A program made the position numbers and the translations under genes. A model generated the notes under the pieces. The model searched no databases. It was not told the origin of the DNA and saw nothing but the letters and a program-made list of their open reading frames with translations. Positions 26,071 through 35,653 of a stretch of 64,000 nucleotides of DNA are shown here, in pieces. Where the stretch lies: assembly GCA_002428995.1 (NCBI GenBank), contig DIYJ01000009.1:62001-126000 (forward strand), given 5' to 3'. Source of the stretch: Flavobacteriales bacterium UBA6057. GTDB taxonomy: Bacteria; Bacteroidota; Bacteroidia; Flavobacteriales_G; Salibacteraceae. Every line of letters begins with the position of its first letter. Position 1 is the stretch's first letter.

Positions 26071-28050
26071 ATGATCGGTGTCAATAATATCTCCGTTTCC
26101 TTTTCGGGTATCGACCTGTTTAAGGAGATCTCTTTCGTGATCAACGAGCGGGATCGTATTGGATTGGTGGGGAAGAACGGAGTAGGGAAGAGTACGCTCA
26201 TGAAGATCATCCTGGGATACCAGGAACCTGATTCTGGCGCAGTTGCAATTCCTGAAGGACGCACCATTGGATACCTCTCGCAGGAAATGCATTTTGATGG
26301 TGACAAAACCGTCATGGAAGAGGCGCTGAGGGCTTTTGAAGAGCTCAACAAACTCAAGAAACGAGAAGTCGAGATTCAGCAAGAGCTCACCGAGCGGGAA
26401 GATTATGAAAGCGATTCTTATGCTGCGATCATCGAAGAGCTTGGAGCCATTCACCTGCGACTTGAAATGATTGATGACGGCAAGGAAGAAATGCGCAGCG
26501 AGCAGATTCTTCTCGGGCTTGGATTCAAGCGCACCGACTTCGATCGTAAGATTTCCGAGTTTAGTGGAGGATGGCAAATGCGCGTGGAACTTGCTAAGCT
26601 TATTTTGCGTCAACCCGACCTTCTCTTGCTCGATGAGCCTACCAACCACCTGGATATTGACTCCATCCTTTGGTTAGAGACTTTCTTTCAAGACTACCCT
26701 GGAGCGATCATGATGATCAGCCACGATCGCATGTTCCTCGACAATGTGACCAATCGCACCATTGAAATTGTGGGGGGTAAGATTTACGACTATGCCGTGT
26801 CTTACTCCAAGTTCGAGGTGCTCAGGGAAGAGCGCGTGTTGCAGCAGCAAGCCGCTTTTGACAACCAGCAGAAGTACATTGCTCAGCAAGAGCGGTTCAT
26901 TGAGCGCTTCAAGGCCAAAAACACGAAGGCCAAGCAGGCGCAGAGTAAGATGAAGGCCTTGGACAAGCTGGAGCGCGTGAGCATTGACGATCTGGACAAG
27001 ACGGCCATCAGGTTTCGTTTTCCTCCGGCACCGCGCTCCGGAGATGTGACCCTCAAGTCAAGAGATGTTGAGAAAAGCTACGGAGATCATCAGGTGATCA
27101 AAGGCGTGGATTTTGACATTTTCAGAGGTGAGCGAATCGCCTTCGTGGGACGAAACGGTCAGGGTAAATCTACCCTCGTTAAAATGATTGTAGGGGAGGA
27201 GGAAGGAACCGGAGAATTGAAAATCGGGCACAACGTAGACATTGGATACTACGCTCAGATTCAGGAAAAATCCCTCGATCCTGAGGTTACCATCGAAAAG
27301 GCCATTGAGAATGAAGCCGTTGGGGAAATGGCTAAGATCCACCGAGTGAGAGGCCTGCTCGGAGCATTCCTGTTTGGAGTAGATGATTTCGATAAAAAGG
27401 TGAAGGTGCTTTCCGGAGGTGAAAAGTCTCGTCTGGCTTTGGCCAAGTTGCTGTTGCGTGAGTGCAACCTGCTCATTCTCGATGAGCCAACCAACCACCT
27501 GGACATGAGCGCCAAAGAAGTGCTCAAAAATGCTTTGATCGATTACAACGGAACATTGATCGTAGTGAGCCACGATCGTGAGTTCCTGCAAGGCCTGACG
27601 GATCGAACCTTCGAATTCTCAGATGGCAAGGTGAAGGAACATATTGGAGGCATCGATGACTTTCTCGCTCAATATGAGTTCTCCTCCTTCCGCGATTTTG
27701 AGAAGAAAGAAGAGGTTCCTGCAAAGAAGCCGGAACCAGCTCCAAAACCTGTTCAGGAGACCTCGCCTTCAAAGACACTATCCAACAAAGAGCGCAGAGA
27801 AAAGGAGAAAGAAGCAAAGCGCCTGAAAAATTCGCTCAGCAGCCTGGAACGCAAGGTGTCTGAACAAGAACAAGCCCTGGCCGAAATCGAAGAGAAACTG
27901 GCGAGTCCTGAATTGGCATCAGCCGATGGGAAACCGACAGATATCTTTTTCCAGCATGCCGACATCCAGAAAAAACTGGAAGAATACATGCACCGATGGG
28001 AAAAAACAGGCGAAGAATTGGAGCGTTTGTCGGCAGAATTGGAGCATTGA
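26071..28050 (+). CDS. ABC-F family ATPase (translation factor type)
   Basis: A 659-residue soluble protein with two ABC cassettes: Walker A GKNGVGKST (34-42) and GRNGQGKST (about 360-368), signature motifs FSGGWQMR (about 165) and LSGGEKSR (about 447), and Walker B LLLDEPTNHLD and LILDEPTNHLD. The linker between cassettes is the basic P-site tRNA-interaction type, and the C-terminus (about 560-659) is a Lys/Glu-rich coiled coil as in Uup/YdiF/Rbbp-type members. ABC-F proteins act on stalled or non-optimal ribosomes; some give antibiotic resistance, but nothing here shows that. No membrane segments. Single gene. Confidence 0.95.
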   Translation: MIGVNNISVSFSGIDLFKEISFVINERDRIGLVGKNGVGKSTLMKIILGYQEPDSGAVAIPEGRTIGYLSQEMHFDGDKTVMEEALRAFEELNKLKKREVEIQQELTEREDYESDSYAAIIEELGAIHLRLEMIDDGKEEMRSEQILLGLGFKRTDFDRKISEFSGGWQMRVELAKLILRQPDLLLLDEPTNHLDIDSILWLETFFQDYPGAIMMISHDRMFLDNVTNRTIEIVGGKIYDYAVSYSKFEVLREERVLQQQAAFDNQQKYIAQQERFIERFKAKNTKAKQAQSKMKALDKLERVSIDDLDKTAIRFRFPPAPRSGDVTLKSRDVEKSYGDHQVIKGVDFDIFRGERIAFVGRNGQGKSTLVKMIVGEEEGTGELKIGHNVDIGYYAQIQEKSLDPEVTIEKAIENEAVGEMAKIHRVRGLLGAFLFGVDDFDKKVKVLSGGEKSRLALAKLLLRECNLLILDEPTNHLDMSAKEVLKNALIDYNGTLIVVSHDREFLQGLTDRTFEFSDGKVKEHIGGIDDFLAQYEFSSFRDFEKKEEVPAKKPEPAPKPVQETSPSKTLSNKERREKEKEAKRLKNSLSSLERKVSEQEQALAEIEEKLASPELASADGKPTDIFFQHADIQKKLEEYMHRWEKTGEELERLSAELEH

Positions 28051-28105
28051 TAGAAAGCTCAGAAAGATTGATAATTATTTAAGGTAGCAGCCTCAAACAC
28101 AGGGC

Positions 28106-28113
28106 TACTTTTG
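28106..28113 (+). promoter_or_regulatory. Promoter -7 box (TACTTTTG) for the tandem T9SS gene cluster
   Basis: TACTTTTG fits TAnnTTTG and is 23 nt upstream of the ATG at 28137. As the next two genes follow at 11 and 9 nt, this is likely the single promoter of the three-gene unit. Confidence 0.5.
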
Positions 28114-28136
28114 CCGCCTTTCAGCGTCTTGTAATC

Positions 28137-30650
28137 ATGCGTTTTTGGATCACCCTATTTCTCTTAATCACGTCTCATATTGTGCTCGCACAAGGCGGAG
28201 CTGCTGACTGGTGGTTCTTTGGCGAGGGTGCGGGAATGCACTTCCAATCCGGAGGTGTAGTAGCAGATACCAATGGTGTGATGAACACCATCGAAGGATG
28301 TGCTACCATTTCGGACGACAATGGCGATCTCTTGTTTTACACAGATGGTGACACTGTATGGAATGCTACTCACGTGGCCATGCCAAATGGGTTTGATTTG
28401 TTTGGCAGCGCCAGCTCTACTCAAAGCGCCATTATTGTTCCGGACGTTGTCAATGCGGGTATCTACTACATTTTTACGCAAGGAATTGACATAGGCATAG
28501 GGCTTCATTACACACGGGTAGACATGTCTTTGGATGGAGGGCTTGGCGATGTGGATGTAAATGAGAAGAATGTGCTCCTTAGCAGGAATACTCGAGAGAA
28601 CGTTGCAGCAGTTGGACATGGTGATGGAACGAGTTATTGGGTATTGGCACACATGGCCGATTCCGACTCGATGAAAGCTTATCAGGTCGATCAGAATGGA
28701 GTAAATACAACTCCTGTAGTAAGTCTGACAGGAGATACGTTGAGGATGTTCGTTGGTGGCTTGAAATCAAACCGGGATGGAAACCTGATTGTGGCCTGTG
28801 ATCAATTCCATAGTGGAGATGAGAGTGTGTCGCTGATGAGGTTTAATAACTGGACCGGTCAGATCACGCAGACCCTGAACTGGCAGCCAGCTCAGGGAGT
28901 GACTGCCAACAACCTGCGGCCTTACAGCTCAGAGTTCTCGGCTGATGGAAATGTGCTTTACGTTTCCAATGGATACAGTACGGGAGAAGTGATCCGGCAA
29001 TACGATGTCAGTGCTTTTAATCTTGTTCAAATCCTCAATTCAGAGTTCATTGTCATTGATAGTGCGGTGGCCGCGGGCGTGAAAGGCGGGCAGCTTCAGA
29101 TAGGCAAGGATTCGTTGATTTACTATAGTTCGCTGAATGACAGCTTCATTCACGTGATCCAGAATCCACACGTCCTTGGTGCTGGCTGTGATTTCACCTG
29201 GAATGCGCTGCACCTGGAGGGCCGCAGAGCATTCAAAGGATTGCCACCCTTTGTCAGCACGGCTTTTTCAGCTGACTTCAGAGCGAATTTTGGATGCTTC
29301 AATGATTCCGCGCTCTTTGTGGTAGACACCGCAGGACTCGACTCCGTGCTTTGGGAATTTGGTGATCCTGCTTCCGGTGAGGACAATACCTCCAAGTTCG
29401 CAGAAGTGAAACACTTCTATCCGGACACTGGAATTTATGAGGTGACATTGGTGGTATACTTCAATGGATTGTCTGATACGTTGACTCAGCCCTTTCAGGT
29501 ATATCCACGTCAAACGCTGGACCTCGGACCCGACACCTCCATTTGTGCCGGGAACAACGTAGTGCTGAATGCTGGCCAACCGTTCTCGACATTCCTGTGG
29601 AATAATGGCAGTACAGATTCCGTGCAGACCTACACGGGAGATACGCTTGTTTCCGTGACCGTTTTTGGAGTATGTGATACGCTCTTTGATACTGTTCAGA
29701 TAAGTCTTGATACGGCATTTACCATGATGCTGCCGGAGGATACAGTCGTTTGCGACCAGCCTTTATTCAGCATTGTACCATCCGTTACCGGTACTCCTAA
29801 CTACCTCTGGACCGGAGGAAATACAACCGGAACACTTACCGTAGATACCACCGGCCTATATGTGTTGGGCGCATTCAATGTTTGTGACACCATCCTCGAT
29901 ACCATACAGGTCACCTTTCTCCCGACACCATTCGTTGAATTGCCGAATGATACCATCAACTGCAGCAGTTCCCTCGTTCGACTCACACGTCCTGCCAACG
30001 ATAGCATCAATTACACCTGGAGCGACAGCTCCACAGCCCTGACCTTCGATGTGGATTCCACTCAAACGGTTTGGCTCAATGGGCAGAATGCCTGCGGAAG
30101 CAGCAGCGATACCATCAACATTTTTCAGACGGATGACATTCTGGTGAACATCGGTCCCGATACCCAGCTCTGTCCGGATGATACCATCAGGCTTGGTGCC
30201 ACCTGGCCTAATGCCACTTATATCTGGAGCACCGGAGATACCACCGATTCCATTTGGACCAATGTCATCGAAGACGTTTACACCGTTACGGTAACGGTTG
30301 ACAGTTGCTTCTCCACCGACCGCATTGACATTCAGTTTACGGAGGTGGCTTGTCCCAATATTGATTGCCGCGTTCGCTATGACAATGTGTTTACTCCCAA
30401 CGGAGACGGTTGGAACGACCTTTTCCGATTGCGATCTGATTGCGAGATCCAGAGGTATGACCTCCGTATCTACAGTCGCTGGGGACAACTGGTCAGTCAG
30501 AGCTCGCAGATCAACTACGGCTGGGACGGATTCATAGAAGGAGAGCCCGCGCCAGCCGGGGTTTATTACTTTATACTCGAATACCGGGACCAAGTGGTTG
30601 TGGATGCTGATCGCGAGATTGTGCAAGGCAGTTTTACCCTGATTCGATAG
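28137..30650 (+). CDS. T9SS type B surface protein with PKD and gliding-motility-associated C-terminal domain (paralogue 1)
   Basis: An 837-residue exported protein. After the signal peptide (1-19) comes a propeller-like region (about 20-385) that starts DWWFFGEGAGMHF and TIEGCATISDDNGDLLFYTDG. A PKD domain follows (about 390-465, with VLWEFGDP and HFYPDTGIYEVTL), then about four Ig-like modules marked by LGPDTSICAG, LPEDTVVCDQ, LPNDTINCSS and IGPDTQLCPD, each with a WNNGS/WSTGDTTDS-type turn. Residues 750-837 are the CHU_C gliding-associated domain (NVFTPNGDGWNDLF; WDGF; GVYYFILEY) used as a type B sorting signal. First of three tandem paralogues. Likely a cell-surface or secreted adhesin-like protein. 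Confidence 0.9.
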   Translation: MRFWITLFLLITSHIVLAQGGAADWWFFGEGAGMHFQSGGVVADTNGVMNTIEGCATISDDNGDLLFYTDGDTVWNATHVAMPNGFDLFGSASSTQSAIIVPDVVNAGIYYIFTQGIDIGIGLHYTRVDMSLDGGLGDVDVNEKNVLLSRNTRENVAAVGHGDGTSYWVLAHMADSDSMKAYQVDQNGVNTTPVVSLTGDTLRMFVGGLKSNRDGNLIVACDQFHSGDESVSLMRFNNWTGQITQTLNWQPAQGVTANNLRPYSSEFSADGNVLYVSNGYSTGEVIRQYDVSAFNLVQILNSEFIVIDSAVAAGVKGGQLQIGKDSLIYYSSLNDSFIHVIQNPHVLGAGCDFTWNALHLEGRRAFKGLPPFVSTAFSADFRANFGCFNDSALFVVDTAGLDSVLWEFGDPASGEDNTSKFAEVKHFYPDTGIYEVTLVVYFNGLSDTLTQPFQVYPRQTLDLGPDTSICAGNNVVLNAGQPFSTFLWNNGSTDSVQTYTGDTLVSVTVFGVCDTLFDTVQISLDTAFTMMLPEDTVVCDQPLFSIVPSVTGTPNYLWTGGNTTGTLTVDTTGLYVLGAFNVCDTILDTIQVTFLPTPFVELPNDTINCSSSLVRLTRPANDSINYTWSDSSTALTFDVDSTQTVWLNGQNACGSSSDTINIFQTDDILVNIGPDTQLCPDDTIRLGATWPNATYIWSTGDTTDSIWTNVIEDVYTVTVTVDSCFSTDRIDIQFTEVACPNIDCRVRYDNVFTPNGDGWNDLFRLRSDCEIQRYDLRIYSRWGQLVSQSSQINYGWDGFIEGEPAPAGVYYFILEYRDQVVVDADREIVQGSFTLIR

Positions 30651-30661
30651 CTTCGCGAGAA

Positions 30662-33130
30662 GTGAAAAAGTTCCTGTTTCTTTTGATCATGCCACTGTGC
30701 GTGCACGCCCAAACTGCGGCTGATTGGTGGTATTTTGGGAACAGAGCAGGGATTCATTTTGAAACGTCTGGCCCCGTTGCCGATACCAATGGACGCCTGG
30801 TCACCAGCGAAGGGTGTGCCAGCATATCCGATGGGCTCGGAAATCTCCTGATGTATACAGACGGAGATTCTGTGTGGAATGCCAACCATGTCACAATGCC
30901 CAATGGTTTTGACCTGCGCGGCAACTCTTCTTCTACACAGTCTGCCATCATTGTCCCAAGACCTGGTAATCCCTCTGAATACTACGTAGTGACGGTGCCT
31001 GTATTTGATACGGTTGGCCTGCGCTACTCACTGGTAGATATGAACCTGGAAGGTGGTCTGGGAGATGTGGTATCTACTGAGAAAAATGTACTGATTCGAA
31101 GGCGTATTCGCGAAAAAGTGGCTGCTGTTCAACACAGCAACGGCATTGATTATTGGATTGTGAGCCAGCCCATGCAATCTGACACCGTATTTGCTTTTTT
31201 GATCACCTCAGCCGGGGTCAATACAACTCCTGTTGTCTCCCTGACCGGGAATGTTTCTCCAAACTTCTCTGGATATCTCAAGGGAAGCTCAGGTGGTGGG
31301 CTACTGGCAAGCGGCCATGAAATGGGGTTGATTCAGCTCATGGAATTCAATAACGCCACAGGAGATGTCACCAACGAAGTTTCATGGAATACGACCATGA
31401 ATGCAGGTTATGGAGTTGAGTTTTCTCCAAATGAGCAGTTGCTTTACACGGCACCAAGGTCCAGTAGTTTTAGCTCTGTCATCTATCAATATGACATCAG
31501 TTCCTTTGATTCGGCACTGATCGTGGCCAGCGAATACGAAGTCGTAGATAGCCTTGGGACCGGAGCGCTACAACTCGGCCCTGATCAGAAAATTTATGTT
31601 GCCAAGACCTCTAGCCTTAACGGTTATCTGTCCAGCATTGAGTTTCCCAATGTGCAGGGAGCAGGGTGTACTTATGTGGATAGTGCAGTATTCCTTCAGG
31701 GGCGATTCAGTACACAAGGACTGCCTCCTTTTGTAAGTGCGCTTGTGGTGAATACCATAGATGTTCGAAACAATTGTTTCAACGACTCGATTTTCTTCTC
31801 CACCGATACTACAGGACAGGACTCAGCGATGTGGGTGTTTGGCGATCCTGCTGCTGGCGCTGCCGATACGGCTTTAGGCTTCGAAGCTGCTCACGTCTAT
31901 TCCGATACCGGGACTTTTCTGGTTACTCTTTTTGTTACGAGAGATACCATCACAGATACACTGTTTCGATCCATCATCATCTTTCCGAGACAGGTTGCCG
32001 ATCTTGGTAATGATACTGCTATTTGTACCGGGGAGAGCGTAGAACTCAACGTAGATCAACCCTTTGCCACTTACCTCTGGAACAACGGGAGCACCGATTC
32101 AGCACAAGTTTACAACAGCGATACAACGGTCATGGTTACTGTTTTTGGCGTGTGTGATACAGTTTCTGATACCATTCAGATCACCATCGACAATGGTTTC
32201 ACCATGCAACTGCCGGAAGATACGTTGGTGTGTGATCAACCTCAATTCAGCATCATACCATCCATCACCGGCAGCCCCAGCTACTTATGGATAGGTGGGA
32301 ACACAACCGGTACACTGACAGTGGATACAACGGGACAATATGTGCTGGCGGCCTTCAACACCTGCGACACCACTCTGGATACCATTGAGGTCACCTTTCT
32401 TCCCACGCCAGTTGTTGAACTGCCGGATGATACCATTAACTGCAGCAGTTCTATCGTTCGCTTAACGCGACCCGCAAACGATAGCATCAACTACACCTGG
32501 AGTGACAGTTCTACAGCCTTGACCTTCGATGTGGATTCTACCCAAACCGTTTGGTTGAGCGGGGAGAATGCTTGTGGTATCAGTACGGATACGATCAACA
32601 TCTTTCAGGTCGACAACATTCTCGTGAACCTTGGACCTGACACTCAGCTGTGTCCCGGAGATACCATTTTGCTCGGAGCTACCTGGATGAATGCGACCTA
32701 TTTATGGAGCACCGGAGAGACTACTGACTCGATCTGGACCAACACGATTGAAGACGTGTATACGGTGACCGTCACTGTGGACAGCTGCTCCGCGACAGAC
32801 CGCATTAACATTCAGTTTACCGAAGTAGCCTGTCCCAACATTGACTGTAGTGTGCGTTACGACAATGTCTTTACTCCCAATGGAGATGGTTGGAACGACC
32901 GTTTCCGGCTGCGATCCGATTGTGAAATTCAGAGCTTCGACCTGCGCATTTACAGCCGCTGGGGACAGCTCGTACATCAGAGTTCACAGATCGGCAATGG
33001 CTGGGATGGATTCATTGTTGGAGAACCGGCATCAGAAGGGGTGTATTACTTCATTCTAGAGTACCGCGATCAGGTCGTGGTGGATGCCGATCGCGAAGTT
33101 GTGCAGGGCAGTTTTACCTTGATTAGGTAG
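30662..33130 (+). CDS. T9SS type B surface protein, tandem paralogue 2
   Basis: An 822-residue paralogue that begins with GTG 11 nt after the previous stop. The GTG start is supported by the signal peptide it opens (VKKFLFLLIMPLCVHAQ). Domain order is the same as paralogue 1: propeller-like N-terminal half beginning DWWYFGNRAGIHF, PKD (MWVFGDPAAG; HVYSDTGTFLVTL), Ig-like modules and CHU_C domain. Its last 400 residues are close to identical to paralogue 1 over long stretches (for example RLTRPANDSINYTWSDSSTA is shared exactly), whereas the N-terminal half is clearly more diverged. This pair is the most recent duplication or has been kept similar by gene conversion. Confidence 0.9.
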   Translation: MKKFLFLLIMPLCVHAQTAADWWYFGNRAGIHFETSGPVADTNGRLVTSEGCASISDGLGNLLMYTDGDSVWNANHVTMPNGFDLRGNSSSTQSAIIVPRPGNPSEYYVVTVPVFDTVGLRYSLVDMNLEGGLGDVVSTEKNVLIRRRIREKVAAVQHSNGIDYWIVSQPMQSDTVFAFLITSAGVNTTPVVSLTGNVSPNFSGYLKGSSGGGLLASGHEMGLIQLMEFNNATGDVTNEVSWNTTMNAGYGVEFSPNEQLLYTAPRSSSFSSVIYQYDISSFDSALIVASEYEVVDSLGTGALQLGPDQKIYVAKTSSLNGYLSSIEFPNVQGAGCTYVDSAVFLQGRFSTQGLPPFVSALVVNTIDVRNNCFNDSIFFSTDTTGQDSAMWVFGDPAAGAADTALGFEAAHVYSDTGTFLVTLFVTRDTITDTLFRSIIIFPRQVADLGNDTAICTGESVELNVDQPFATYLWNNGSTDSAQVYNSDTTVMVTVFGVCDTVSDTIQITIDNGFTMQLPEDTLVCDQPQFSIIPSITGSPSYLWIGGNTTGTLTVDTTGQYVLAAFNTCDTTLDTIEVTFLPTPVVELPDDTINCSSSIVRLTRPANDSINYTWSDSSTALTFDVDSTQTVWLSGENACGISTDTINIFQVDNILVNLGPDTQLCPGDTILLGATWMNATYLWSTGETTDSIWTNTIEDVYTVTVTVDSCSATDRINIQFTEVACPNIDCSVRYDNVFTPNGDGWNDRFRLRSDCEIQSFDLRIYSRWGQLVHQSSQIGNGWDGFIVGEPASEGVYYFILEYRDQVVVDADREVVQGSFTLIR

Positions 33131-33139
33131 CTTCGCTTT

Positions 33140-35653
33140 GTGTTGAGAAAACTTCTCCTTTTTTGTCTTCTTCCATGGTCGATAATGGCGCAAACGAGCG
33201 CTGATTATTGGTATTTCGGAAACAAGGCTGCGATCAACTTTAATGGAGGAACCGTCAGCGCAGTGTTGGACAGCGAGATGCAATCCGTTGAAGGGTGCGC
33301 TACCTGGTCTGATCAGTTCGGGAATCTGTTGTTCTATTCCAAGGGAGACACCATTTGGGATGCCAGTCACAACGTGATGCAGAATGGCAGCGGTTTGCTG
33401 GGCAATGGTATTGGCGGGCCTGCCTCCCAATCCGCCATGGTGATTCCCCGCCCCAATTCATCTACGGACTTCTACCTTTTCACCATTCAAAGTTTCAACG
33501 GAGGAGTGGCCTATTCCCGCATCGACATGACCCTGAATGGGGGATTGGGCGGAGTAGTAAGCACTGAAAAGAACATCCCCCTGGTCGATGATACTCCGGA
33601 GGTAATGACGGCAGTAAGGCATCCAAACAACCTGGATTACTGGTTTGTAACGCTGAGGAAACCGGGAGACGAAGCCTATGCCTTTTCCGTGACATCAGCA
33701 GGGGTAAATACAACGCCCGTCATTTCAAACACCGGGTTGAGTCTTGATCAGGATGATGTGGTCGGTTACCTGAAAGGATCGCAGCAGAGTGATCAACTTG
33801 CCCTGGTATTGTGGCGAGCTCAATTGATTCAACCCAATGCTGATGTATTGCATCTGTTTGATTTCGACAATGCAGTTGGGCAGGTGACTTACGACCTTGC
33901 CATCACACCCAGTCAGGCTGATAGCTTCAATTATGGTGTGGAATTCTCTCCGAATGGTGATTTCCTCTATGCGCAGTCCTACAACGTTCCAGACTTGCGT
34001 CAATATGACCTTACGGCTGGTTCCGCAGCTGCCATCAGCGCTTCTGAGGAGCTTGTGGGGCTTGGTTACTCAGGAAGTGCTGGAGGAGCCTTGCAACTCG
34101 GTCCCGATGGTCAGATCTACGTGGCGCGCAATGCAAACGACCGATTAGCGGCCGTCACCTTTCCCGACCAGCCCGGCTCACTTTGCGGTTATAATCATGA
34201 TGCCGTTGACTTGAACGGCCGACAGTGTGCCTTTGGACTTCCCCAGTTTCCGCCCTTTCTTCTGGATGGAGAAGTAGCCGTGCTCGAGGAGAATTGCATC
34301 AATGACTCGGTTTATTTCTTTTCGACTTATCCCAATGCTGATTCTCTGTTGTGGCTTTTTGGAGACCCGGGTTCGGGAAGTGAGGATACTTCGAAGCTTG
34401 CCAATCCTGCACATCTGTTTTCCGATTCAGGCACCTTCACCGTCACCCTCATTGCTTTTGATGCTTTCCTCTCGGATACCACCATGCTGGAGATCCACAT
34501 CCTTCCAAACCAGACGGTGGACTTAGGACCCGATACGACCTATTGCACACAGGTGGACGCTGTGTTTGATGTGGATCAGCCATACGCCACCTTCCTCTGG
34601 AATGATGGATCAACGGATAGTATCGTGACGGTAGATGTGGACACTACTTTGAGTGTAACCGTACTGGGAACCTGTGATACAGTTTCTGATACTGTTACCA
34701 TTCGCTACTCTTCGGGGTTTGCATTTTCGTTGGGACCGGACTCAAATCTGTGTCGCGGCCAGGATTATGAATTGGACCCGGAAGTGACCGTGGATGACGT
34801 GATCTACAGTTGGTCGAACGGAAGTAATCAGGACAGCATCATTGTCAATCAGTCTGATACTTATCGCATCACGGCTACCAACGACTGCTCCACGATCATC
34901 GATTCCGTGGTCTTGCGCTTTGATCCTGTTCCCACAGTCACCTTGCCGGATGATACTATCAACTGTGAGAATGCTCCTGTTTTTGTTGAGCGCCCGTTGA
35001 ACGATAGCCTTACCTACACCTGGAGTGACTCATCCAGCGCCACAAGACTAAGGGTAGATTCTACGGCTTTGATCTGGCTTGCTGCAGAGAATCAGTGTGG
35101 CTTTGCCATTGATTCCATGAACATCAACAATGTAGGCCGCATCGATATCTCGTTAGGAGTGGATACTCAGCTCTGCCCGGACGATACCATCCTTTTGAGG
35201 GCGACTTGGCCCGGAGCATCATACCTCTGGAGCACGGGGGAAACGGTCGATTCTATTTGGACGAATACCGTGGATGATATCTACAGTGTCACGGTCACGG
35301 TGGATAGTTGTGTTCAGTCCGATCGTATCGACATTCAATTCACGGAAGTAGCCTGCCCTGATATTGATTGCCGCGTGCGTTTTGACAATGTATTCACACC
35401 CAACGGAGATGGTTGGAACGATCTTTTCCGATTGCGATCGGATTGCGAAATCCTCAAGTATGACCTGCGGATATACAGTCGTTGGGGACAACTGGTGCAT
35501 CAAAGCTCACAGATCAACTACGGCTGGGACGGATTCATAGCCGGAGAGCCCGCTCCAGAAGGTGTCTACTACTTCATTCTGGAATACCGGGACGAGGTGG
35601 TGGTGGACGCAGACCGCAGGGTTCAGCAGGCCAGCTTCACCCTGTTGCGCTAG
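33140..35653 (+). CDS. T9SS type B surface protein, tandem paralogue 3
   Basis: An 837-residue paralogue with a GTG start 9 nt after the previous stop and a signal peptide (LRKLLLFCLLPWSIMAQ). It keeps the plan propeller (DYWYFGNKAAINF; SVEGCATWSDQFGNLLFY), PKD (LLWLFGDPGSGSEDTSK), Ig-like modules and CHU_C, but its middle modules differ much more from the other two (for example FSLGPDSNLCRGQDYELDPE). Only the last approximately 130 residues are again nearly identical. Its TAG stop shares bases with the stop of the convergent OmpA-like gene. Confidence 0.9.
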   Translation: MLRKLLLFCLLPWSIMAQTSADYWYFGNKAAINFNGGTVSAVLDSEMQSVEGCATWSDQFGNLLFYSKGDTIWDASHNVMQNGSGLLGNGIGGPASQSAMVIPRPNSSTDFYLFTIQSFNGGVAYSRIDMTLNGGLGGVVSTEKNIPLVDDTPEVMTAVRHPNNLDYWFVTLRKPGDEAYAFSVTSAGVNTTPVISNTGLSLDQDDVVGYLKGSQQSDQLALVLWRAQLIQPNADVLHLFDFDNAVGQVTYDLAITPSQADSFNYGVEFSPNGDFLYAQSYNVPDLRQYDLTAGSAAAISASEELVGLGYSGSAGGALQLGPDGQIYVARNANDRLAAVTFPDQPGSLCGYNHDAVDLNGRQCAFGLPQFPPFLLDGEVAVLEENCINDSVYFFSTYPNADSLLWLFGDPGSGSEDTSKLANPAHLFSDSGTFTVTLIAFDAFLSDTTMLEIHILPNQTVDLGPDTTYCTQVDAVFDVDQPYATFLWNDGSTDSIVTVDVDTTLSVTVLGTCDTVSDTVTIRYSSGFAFSLGPDSNLCRGQDYELDPEVTVDDVIYSWSNGSNQDSIIVNQSDTYRITATNDCSTIIDSVVLRFDPVPTVTLPDDTINCENAPVFVERPLNDSLTYTWSDSSSATRLRVDSTALIWLAAENQCGFAIDSMNINNVGRIDISLGVDTQLCPDDTILLRATWPGASYLWSTGETVDSIWTNTVDDIYSVTVTVDSCVQSDRIDIQFTEVACPDIDCRVRFDNVFTPNGDGWNDLFRLRSDCEILKYDLRIYSRWGQLVHQSSQINYGWDGFIAGEPAPEGVYYFILEYRDEVVVDADRRVQQASFTLLR

